This document shows, in pieces, positions 57,845 through 64,000 of a stretch of 64,000 nucleotides of DNA. The stretch's first letter is position 1. Every line of letters begins with the position of its first letter. The stretch is taken from positions 1 to 64,000 of the forward strand of contig CAJXMJ010000006.1 in assembly GCA_913056455.1 (NCBI GenBank), read 5' to 3'. Source of the DNA: an uncultured Fodinibius sp. Lineage in GTDB: Bacteria; Bacteroidota; Rhodothermia; Balneolales; Balneolaceae. The notes under the pieces were generated by a model. The model ran no database searches, was not told the DNA's origin, and worked only from the letters and a program-made list of their open reading frames with translations. A program made the position numbers and the translations under genes.

Positions 57845-58999
57845 ATGGCAGAATTAGAATTCGAGAAGAGAAAGATTAAGGAGCTACAACGTCAGTGTTT
57901 ACATCACAATATATTTCCAATTTTTCTTAATCATTGCTTAGATGGAGAGCCTCCAGCTGTATACTCAATTTTAAAACCCCTATTAGAAGAAGCGAGAGAA
58001 CAGCTGTTAATATTAGACAACGTTGAATTAAAGAATGTTATTAATTCCCTTCCTTCTGGGCTCAGAATGTATCTTTTGCCAATTCATAAACCAATTACAG
58101 AGGAGTATTTGAGAAGAGTTGCTGAGTATTGTATAGCAGCAGAAGTTCAAAAGGGTTATTCTCCAATCTCTTCAGTATTAGATCAAGAAGTTGGGAGTGA
58201 AGTTTTGGCCAAATGTCCAGAGTTAGAAAGACGATTTGATGATGATGGGCTGCTTATTTTGAATGAAGACTTCACTTTGCTTGATGGTGGAATAAAATAC
58301 GAAGAATATTTTCTTCATTATCATCAATTTCTAAGAAGAGGTTTCGCTTCTAATCCTAATTTTGATTTCACTGGTAAACTTGCACGTTATCGACAAGAAA
58401 CGGGGGATAAAAATTCTTTCAGGGTGGCAATAGATCATCGTCGAATCATGAAATTCGAGGATTATCGAAGTTTTGTTGAAATGGATACTTGGTTTGGTCC
58501 TGATTTTAATCCTGAAAAACTGGATGACCCGAACTATGTTGGACTTACTGTGGTTGGCCGAAGTTATCGTACTTTGCTAGATAGCTATCCATTAATCAAA
58601 ACAGAATTCTTGTGGAAGACTAATGAAGGAGAAGCTATTAAAACCTTAGAAATTGAAGAAATATCTGATCCAGAAAAGCCCTACGATAAATGGCAAATTA
58701 ACAGGTATGTTCATTCAGAAAGAGATATGAGTCATCAAATTTTTCAGCATCTTGATGGTGCTGCAAAAGTTTATCCCAGTAATACTTACAAAGAGCGTTT
58801 AGATGAAAATATGCCTAATAATATTAAGCCTGCCCATTACATAAAACTTTTTCGTATTGATGGGCAAATCGAAATAAATGACTGGATTAGTTTAATATCT
58901 ATGTTCTATAAAGGAAATGAGATGGTGGTAGAATACTTTGATCCGAAACTCTACAAAGAGAAAATTGAGCCTCGTAGAAAATTAATGTGGGAAAATTAG
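57845..58999 (+). CDS. unknown AT-rich accessory protein (384 aa)
   Basis: The soluble, acidic protein has no signal peptide or membrane helix. A helical N-terminal half contains LILDNVELKNVINSLPSGL. A mixed C-terminal half contains RVAIDHRRIMKFEDYRSFVEMDTWFGP. I do not recognise a family or catalytic motif. Its low GC and position between a DUF2188 gene and a CBASS operon suggest a defence or mobile-element gene. There are 167 bases before the CBASS operon, so it is probably a separate unit. Confidence 0.75.
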   Translation: MAELEFEKRKIKELQRQCLHHNIFPIFLNHCLDGEPPAVYSILKPLLEEAREQLLILDNVELKNVINSLPSGLRMYLLPIHKPITEEYLRRVAEYCIAAEVQKGYSPISSVLDQEVGSEVLAKCPELERRFDDDGLLILNEDFTLLDGGIKYEEYFLHYHQFLRRGFASNPNFDFTGKLARYRQETGDKNSFRVAIDHRRIMKFEDYRSFVEMDTWFGPDFNPEKLDDPNYVGLTVVGRSYRTLLDSYPLIKTEFLWKTNEGEAIKTLEIEEISDPEKPYDKWQINRYVHSERDMSHQIFQHLDGAAKVYPSNTYKERLDENMPNNIKPAHYIKLFRIDGQIEINDWISLISMFYKGNEMVVEYFDPKLYKEKIEPRRKLMWEN

Positions 59000-59166
59000 C
59001 ACTGAACAAAAATGTAGCAAGTTCACATATTTAATCAAACAAATCTCCCTCATCTCTTTGCCTCCCTTTAATTTATTAATTAATCTTCGTTTTAAACTAA
59101 GTCAATGCTCCAGAGCGGTAGGGCACCTTGTCATTTTAGATCTTCAAAATAAACTAATCATCAGAT

Positions 59167-60225
59167 ATGAATAGAGATTACAAAAAATTAACTCAAGAAA
59201 TAATTGATAGACAAAACCCCGAGAACATTGCTATTTCAAAAGCATTAAGGGAAGAACTCAGATCAATAGAATACAGTGATGTGTTGCTATTTATTAGGAC
59301 ATCAATGAATGAGGTTGATCCTGATTATACAAAAAAAAGTAAAGAAGCTGGTAAAAGGGTTAAGGATCATCTAAAAGGTCACTTGGAGAATGTTGAATAT
59401 CGATATCAAGGATCTGTAATGACCGATACTCATATAAAAGGCTACAGTGATATTGATTTACTTACAATTTGCAAGAAGTTTTATTCCTATGATTCTAATT
59501 CCGTTAAAAAAGTATTAGGACGGAAAGATATTAGGAGTCAATTAAATGAGAACCAGCAAAAAAAGTTAAAGCGTGAAAGAGATGTACCCTCTTACAAAGG
59601 AAATGCTATAGAAGATTTAAGAACACTTCGATTAGAAAGTGAAAGTAAATTAACTCAAGTTTATTCAAAGTGTGACACAACACACCCCAAAGCTATTAAA
59701 ATTGAAAACCTTGACTTGCATCGAGAGGTCGATATCGTAACTGCTAACTGGTACGATGATATAGCTTCAATTTTAAATGACAAAGGTGACTTTAGAGGGG
59801 TTCAAATCTATAATAAAAGGAAAAATAAAAAAGGACCTGTTGATTTCCCTTTTTTAACAATAGAAAGGATTAACACAAGGAGTTCAGAAACAAATGGCAG
59901 GCTTAAAAAAATGATTCGATTTCTTAAGAATGTTAAAGTACAAAGTGACGTAGATATTGATCTTAGCAGTTTTGATATCAATGCAATTTGCTATGACTTA
60001 TCTACTTCTAGATACAATAATGCAAGCTTCCAAGAACTTGTGCCAATATTATGCGACCATCTTAATAGTATTTGTACCAATTCATCTCATGCAAATAACT
60101 TAAAATCTGTTGACGGCCGTGAAACAATATTTAAAGATGAACTCGATAAATTAAGGCACTTAGAATTGTTGCTGAATGAAGTTGAAACTATTAATAAAGA
60201 CCTACAAAAAGTTATCCAGTCATGA
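59167..60225 (+). CDS. cdnE: CBASS CD-NTase (CdnE-like cyclic nucleotide synthase)
   Basis: The 352-residue protein has the polymerase-beta-type site: YQGSVMTDTHIKGYSDIDLLTI gives Gly82-Ser83 and Asp95/Asp97, with the third Asp in HREVDIVTA (Asp189). It would make a cyclic dinucleotide on phage infection. In STING-linked operons the product is c-di-GMP, from the literature. The stop overlaps the start of the effector gene (ATGA), so the two are translationally coupled. AT-rich compared with the chromosome. Confidence 0.88.
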   Translation: MNRDYKKLTQEIIDRQNPENIAISKALREELRSIEYSDVLLFIRTSMNEVDPDYTKKSKEAGKRVKDHLKGHLENVEYRYQGSVMTDTHIKGYSDIDLLTICKKFYSYDSNSVKKVLGRKDIRSQLNENQQKKLKRERDVPSYKGNAIEDLRTLRLESESKLTQVYSKCDTTHPKAIKIENLDLHREVDIVTANWYDDIASILNDKGDFRGVQIYNKRKNKKGPVDFPFLTIERINTRSSETNGRLKKMIRFLKNVKVQSDVDIDLSSFDINAICYDLSTSRYNNASFQELVPILCDHLNSICTNSSHANNLKSVDGRETIFKDELDKLRHLELLLNEVETINKDLQKVIQS

Positions 60226-61160
60226 GAGAACAACGAATTTTCATAGGAAGTACGACCGAGGAATTAGATTTAGCTGAAGAAGCTGAATCGATTTTAGAAT
60301 CAGATTTTGATGTAACAATATGGAATGATGACGTTTGGGAATCGTCCGTGTTTAAAATAAATAATAGTTTCTTATCAGATTTGCTCAAAGCTTCTTTGAA
60401 ATTCGACTACGGCATCTTAATAGGCACATGTGATGATAAAGTTACCTATAGAGGTAAGGAGGTTCTGCAACCAAGGGATAATGTATTATTTGAATTGGGG
60501 TTATTTGTAGGTAGGCTTGGAATATCCAAATGTGCGTTTGTAATTGAAGAAGAACTAAAAGTTTTGAGTGATTTACAGGGAATTTCTTTAGCTCGTTTTA
60601 CAAAAAAAGATCCTGATTCCTTTAGTGAAGCTATTAATAAGGTCAAGGATTTTTTTACTGCAAGTAAAACTCCTGACATAAACTTCTTTCCTTCATCTAC
60701 ATTAGCCGCAGTTTACTTTGAAAATCTTTTAAAACCAACATGCGAGTATTTAATTAAAAATAGTGGTTTCCAATATGAGCAGAAAAAATATGAGAGTTAT
60801 GAAATTAATGTAGTTCTCCCAAACAGGATTAACACAAACGTTAATCTTCAGTTTGAAAAACTAAAATCTAAGATAGATACTGAGACTGTTAGTTTTGAAC
60901 ATGAAGGGCGACCTAGATCAATAAATCTAGATTCACAAATTGAGGATGGGAAATTAAAGTTTGTGGATTTTCCAACAATTATAACAGGTATCAATTATTC
61001 ACTTGCTAATCTTTTGCCTCAAGAATTTAACCAGCTAAATCAAGATTACAATTTAGTATTAGAACGAGAATTAAAAAGATTCGAAGTTACCCTAAAACAA
61101 TTGTTGCTTCGGGATGGTTTTGAAGAAATAGTGAAGATTGTAGGTGAAGAAGATCTATAA
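60222..61160 (+). CDS. cap12: TIR-STING CBASS effector
   Basis: Residues 4-145 are a TIR-like NADase domain: RIFIGSTTEEL, DYGILIGTCDDK and the Glu91 motif PRDNVLFELGLFVGRLG. From residue 158 a bacterial STING domain follows: TLAAVYFENLLKPTCEYLI, YEINVVLPNRI, then VDFPTIITGINYSLANLLP. In characterised systems cyclic-di-GMP binding to STING makes the filament that activates TIR to destroy NAD and kill the infected cell. The fusion order (TIR first, STING second) is as in known Bacteroidota systems. Confidence 0.88.
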   Translation: MREQRIFIGSTTEELDLAEEAESILESDFDVTIWNDDVWESSVFKINNSFLSDLLKASLKFDYGILIGTCDDKVTYRGKEVLQPRDNVLFELGLFVGRLGISKCAFVIEEELKVLSDLQGISLARFTKKDPDSFSEAINKVKDFFTASKTPDINFFPSSTLAAVYFENLLKPTCEYLIKNSGFQYEQKKYESYEINVVLPNRINTNVNLQFEKLKSKIDTETVSFEHEGRPRSINLDSQIEDGKLKFVDFPTIITGINYSLANLLPQEFNQLNQDYNLVLERELKRFEVTLKQLLLRDGFEEIVKIVGEEDL

Positions 61161-61258
61161 GTAACGTATTTACTGGCAGTAGGGTTGGAATTTTTTTCAA
61201 GAAATTCTTTGATTAAATTTTAGTTAGTTATCTTTTTATAAATCAAAAAGAGATAAAT

Positions 61259-61408
61259 ATGGCTGTTAAACATAAACCATCTGGAGAAGTTCATCGAGGC
61301 AGAAAAGGTGGAACAACAGGTTGTGGAGTAGATACAAGAAAAAATCCGTTACATTGGGTTAATTCTTATGAGAGAATTACTTGTAGTAAGAATGGTTGCA
61401 AAAATTAG
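61259..61408 (+). CDS. 49-residue Cys-containing protein
   Basis: The frame reads MAVKHKPSGEVHRGRKGGTTGC, then GVDTRKNPLHWVNSYERITC and SKNGCKN. Three cysteines (TTGC and C..GC) and a preserved HW give it a compact zinc-ribbon-like look. Similar short proteins with a TGCG.DT..NP.HW pattern are common next to accessory genes. An AAAAGAGAT stretch precedes the ATG. It is too short for the usual gene-length cut-off. Confidence 0.55.
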   Translation: MAVKHKPSGEVHRGRKGGTTGCGVDTRKNPLHWVNSYERITCSKNGCKN

Positions 61409-61485
61409 ATACCCAATCAGCGGCCGTCAACTATAAACATAGTGGGGTGAGTTGTATGTGTACTCTTCTCAGCTAGTTACAATAT

Positions 61486-62466
61486 CTATCTAAGCTCCCA
61501 ATCAATAGCTTTGAGCCGTTCGGATAACCTCTGAATATCTCTCAGTACAGCATCATCTTCCGGAAGATCACCAATAACCAATTCTTTAAAAGTACCGTTA
61601 TAAACAGACTTGATCTTATCCCAAGTCTGTTCGGGTTTGTCAAAAAGCAGGGCTGAGGCAGGATGCTCATACAGCCAGTCGTATTTGTCGCCATAACTTT
61701 CGATATCATCGGCTCCGACTTGAAGCAGCATCTCATCCAGCTTTTTGCTTTCAAAGAAGTCTTGAATCGCGGGTTGCTTTAGCAGCATGTGAATATCGTA
61801 GATATGGCGGACTTTATTTCCGAGATCCTCATACGGGTTTTCGGCATATGAAAACCGGACCAGAGACATTATTTTTTCGCAAAAGGTCCGTTCTATCGTT
61901 AGTACTTTCAAGAGGAAGGGAGCTAATCCATATTTTTCAATTAATCCTTCCTGGCCTCTCGCTTTCATCATATCGGCAATAAAAGAATGAACCGCTACTT
62001 CTTCATGAGGCTCGAAATGTCCCAGCCTTGATACTTCTACAATAATTTTATCACGAACCTGGCCATAGGTTTGGCCGTATCCATGTTTCGCATACTCGTA
62101 GGCTACTTTTCTATTCTTCCCACGTTTCATGGTAATTCCAGGTAATTCTACTTCCTCCAAATCAGTATTATCAACCACCTTGCTGACGTCCCGGACTCTT
62201 TTGTCCATTTGGTTGTTGGATAGGTCGGGATCTTCTAACACCACAAGATCGATATCTTCCGAAAACCGGTTGATCGCCTGGTAACATTTGGAAAGCGAGG
62301 TGCCGCCCTTAAATACGGCAATGTCTTTCATGTCGGAATGAAAGATGGCGTGAAGGGCATAGGTTACCCAGTAGTCTTTCTCGATATAGATTTCTCGAAT
62401 ATTCTTATGATCGGCGGTAGCCCTGATGGCATCCCGAAAGATTTCGGCATCTTCGTGTAGGTTCAT
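61486..62466 (-). CDS. abiEii: AbiEii/AbiGii nucleotidyltransferase toxin
   Basis: The 326-residue protein has the DUF1814-type nucleotidyltransferase site VFKGGTSLSKCYQAINRFSEDIDLV (GGTSLSK 54-60, Asp71, Asp73), preceded by the family helix EIYIEKDYWVTYALHAIF. AbiEii transfers nucleotides to target RNA and causes dormancy or abortive infection. The antitoxin gene lies directly upstream in the same direction with no gap, so the operon is complete, unlike the wrecked copy at 5.7 kb. Confidence 0.9.
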   Translation of the reverse strand: MNLHEDAEIFRDAIRATADHKNIREIYIEKDYWVTYALHAIFHSDMKDIAVFKGGTSLSKCYQAINRFSEDIDLVVLEDPDLSNNQMDKRVRDVSKVVDNTDLEEVELPGITMKRGKNRKVAYEYAKHGYGQTYGQVRDKIIVEVSRLGHFEPHEEVAVHSFIADMMKARGQEGLIEKYGLAPFLLKVLTIERTFCEKIMSLVRFSYAENPYEDLGNKVRHIYDIHMLLKQPAIQDFFESKKLDEMLLQVGADDIESYGDKYDWLYEHPASALLFDKPEQTWDKIKSVYNGTFKELVIGDLPEDDAVLRDIQRLSERLKAIDWELR

Positions 62467-63192
62467 CTAAACAATATTCCAGTTTTGAGCTGTAGGCAAG
62501 CTACTGCTTAGACTACCGAATTCATAACTCGACAAGGGATTCAAGCTATTCTTCAGTTTGGGGAAAGCGCTGTTGAACTCCTGGTCGGTAAGCAAGGCTC
62601 CCAGCAGCGCCCGTACGCGGGGAGGGTATTGCAGAGCATAAGTAATCAGCTTGTTTCTGTCGGCATCATTCAAATCATGTATGCGGCCTTGTAGTTGCCC
62701 GATAGCATTATCGATATCCAGATCTGGGATTTTTTTGAAATCCTTTATGGCATCCAGGATCTCCAGAAAGCGGATGTTCTCGTCAGTGGGATCCACGTAA
62801 CTTTTGACCGATTTTATCTTCAGGTTATCGATCTCTGTATTGATCCTCTTTTTATTACAGGCCAGGGTAACGGTTTTGGGAACCTGCGTCGTAAGCCCCA
62901 TCCGATTGTACAGAGACAGGCCGGTGATATAAGCGATACGGTTGTCGCCTTCGTACATATAGGGTTTGAGTAGCTGCTCTTCATTAGGTTTTAAATCGCC
63001 AAATACAGACTTCTTGGGTTTGTAAAACAGGCCTTTGGAAATCCTTTTTACCACATCGTTAGCTATCAACCGCTCGATGGCCTTGGTAGCAGCCCCGTAC
63101 TCGCTGTTATCTATACCGAGCTGGTCATATTTAAAAATCGTTCCTTCGTTAAAGGAAGAAACTTTATCTTTTATTCTTTGTGCAGTACTCAT
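62467..63192 (-). CDS. AbiEi-like antitoxin (DUF6088 type)
   Basis: The 241-residue protein has an N-terminal winged-helix (FNEGTIFKYDQLGIDN, then ATKAIERLIANDVVKRISKGLFYKPKK) and a middle AYITGLSLYNRMGLTTQVPKTVTLA, the pattern of DUF6088-type antitoxins. It represses its own promoter and blocks AbiEii. A sigma-70-type promoter and an 11-bp inverted repeat lie just upstream. It shares only fold-level similarity with the 4946-5710 antitoxin. Confidence 0.85.
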   Translation of the reverse strand: MSTAQRIKDKVSSFNEGTIFKYDQLGIDNSEYGAATKAIERLIANDVVKRISKGLFYKPKKSVFGDLKPNEEQLLKPYMYEGDNRIAYITGLSLYNRMGLTTQVPKTVTLACNKKRINTEIDNLKIKSVKSYVDPTDENIRFLEILDAIKDFKKIPDLDIDNAIGQLQGRIHDLNDADRNKLITYALQYPPRVRALLGALLTDQEFNSAFPKLKNSLNPLSSYEFGSLSSSLPTAQNWNIV

Positions 63193-63592
63193 AATGCTAC
63201 ATGTTATGCGAATGGTCTTTTAACAGCTTGTATTAATATAGCATTAAATCGTTAAATATGTCAAGTATTTTACGTTGTTTACTTGACATACTGATTCATC
63301 ATATTCACTATTTGGGCGTGTTTTGGGAAAGAAATCTTTGAATTCGTCATTGAATGTGCTGTAGCTATCCTATGAATAGATAGGTGTAGGTTCCTAACTG
63401 TTTGCTCTGATCTTTCTGGAACTATTGGGGATTGGCTTCTTTTTCTTCTTGGTAGTTTTTGATGTGCTTTTGTAGGAGGTCTTTGTTCATCGATTCCAAT
63501 GTTCATTATAAATAATTCAGTCTCTGCGAAGTAGGGAAAAATAAAAGGAGATCAATTATCAATCTAAGTTGCAAACTTGCGTTAGTAAAGAG
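63193..63592. other. intergenic region upstream of the second AbiE operon
   Basis: Contains the AbiE promoter and operator (63236-63290). A 75-codon frame at 63279-63506 (minus) has only basic, low-information sequence and overlaps the operator; I do not accept it. The rest shows nothing. Confidence 0.5.
63236..63290 (-). promoter_or_regulatory. sigma-70-type promoter with perfect TATGTCAAGTA inverted-repeat operator
   Basis: TTGACA (minus strand, at 63260-63265) and TATATT (63236-63241) are spaced by 18 bases, 44 bases upstream of the antitoxin ATG. Two 11-bp perfect arms, TATGTCAAGTA and TACTTGACATA, at 63257-63267 and 63280-63290 overlap the -35 element. Binding by the antitoxin would block RNA polymerase. 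Promoter strength is judged from consensus only. Confidence 0.75.
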
Positions 63593-63976
63593 CTACCTAT
63601 TGTCTATTATTTGTTTTAATGAATTTATAGCTTCTTTCTTTGTTTCCATGTTAACATAAATATCACTGCCATTTTCTTTGTAAGAAGCTCTCCAGTAAAA
63701 ACCAATATCATTTCGGGCATTGAGATAAATCTTTTTCCCTTTATAAGTAATGGAATCTTTTTTAGGCTCTTCATACTGAGGATCTCTGATCATCCACTTA
63801 TCCACTTCGCGCTGATGGAATATCTCTTCATCAAGTGACATAAACTGTGAATAATCAATGTATGTACCCGCATGCTTTTTCCCATCATTAGTTATAAAGT
63901 AAATTGATCCTTGAACCTGAGGAGTTGGATTCTCTGAAGCTTTATACCATTTATCACGTTCATAATTAATAGACAT
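63593..63976 (-). CDS. hypothetical protein (127 aa)
   Basis: A soluble alpha-beta protein: GSIYFITNDGKKHAGTYIDYSQFMSL, then KYKGKKIYL-type strands (ITYKGKKIYLNARNDIGFYW) and a C-terminal helix. No signal peptide or membrane helix is seen. I do not recognise the family. It is AT-rich like the rest of the island. Confidence 0.65.
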   Translation of the reverse strand: MSINYERDKWYKASENPTPQVQGSIYFITNDGKKHAGTYIDYSQFMSLDEEIFHQREVDKWMIRDPQYEEPKKDSITYKGKKIYLNARNDIGFYWRASYKENGSDIYVNMETKKEAINSLKQIIDNR

Positions 63977-64000
63977 AGTATAATCTTTTGTACTATTTAA

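Noticed and set aside
63279-63506. 75-codon minus-strand frame
   Set aside because: Low-information basic sequence that overlaps the AbiE operator; no ribosome site or family.
1-64000. CRISPR arrays, rRNA genes or intact insertion sequences
   Set aside because: No regularly spaced repeats, rRNA-like segments or transposase frames were found on reading both strands.

Overview
The window looks like a chromosome segment from a free-living, flagellated, probably marine or halophilic member of the Bacteroidota/Rhodothermota/Balneolota group, with Balneolota my best guess. This is inferred from gene content: YtxJ-type bacillithiol gene, histone-H1-like small protein, ECF sigma factors, TTG starts, NTT-type nucleotide transporters and weak Shine-Dalgarno sites. 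It begins inside a flagellin gene.

Layout. 1-6.2 kb: flagellin 3' end, DUF2235 hydrolase, Y-family polymerase, an orphan AbiEi antitoxin with the wreck of its toxin, and an H1-like protein. About 6.57-6.69 kb: the 3' half of a tRNA-Arg gene with its own terminator, a scar of site-specific integration. 6.9-12.1 kb: TetR/AhpD-like pair, TlpA/CcdA redox pair, ECF sigma factor and DoxX. 12.15-21.6 kb: one tight minus-strand operon. It encodes an outer-membrane barrel, a lipoprotein with kinase-fold motifs, two ATP/ADP-translocase-family proteins (one with HEAT-like repeats), a cyclic-nucleotide-binding protein, a lipoprotein phosphoesterase and a HAD phosphatase. I read this as a possible extracytoplasmic phosphorylation system. 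21.7-35.9 kb: thiol and oxidative-stress genes (EgtD/EanB-like ergothioneine pair, DUF302, AhpD-like proteins, disulfide reductase, AraC regulator, frameshifted ytxJ), plus a sensor kinase and a sigma/anti-sigma pair.

35.95-57.0 kb: about 24 tightly packed minus-strand genes forming a virus-like element. At least ten products end in or carry a single membrane helix. Others are a lytic transglycosylase, an M15-like peptidase, a peptidoglycan-binding protein, a transglutaminase-like protein, jelly-roll-like capsid candidates and a spike candidate. There is also a RadA/RecA-like ATPase and a 2416-residue polyvalent protein that joins a RelA/SpoT-type domain to an adenine-methylase-like domain and an SNF2 helicase. 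No terminase, portal, tail-tube or integrase gene is visible. This fits a tailless, membrane-containing icosahedral phage or its chromosomal relic; the comparison with Salisaeta phage SSIP-1 or P23-77-like viruses is from memory and untested.

57.2-64 kb: a defence island with AT-rich genes. It holds a DUF2188 protein, an unknown 384-residue protein, a CBASS operon (CD-NTase plus TIR-STING), a 49-residue Cys-containing protein, and an intact AbiEi/AbiEii pair with a clear promoter and operator.
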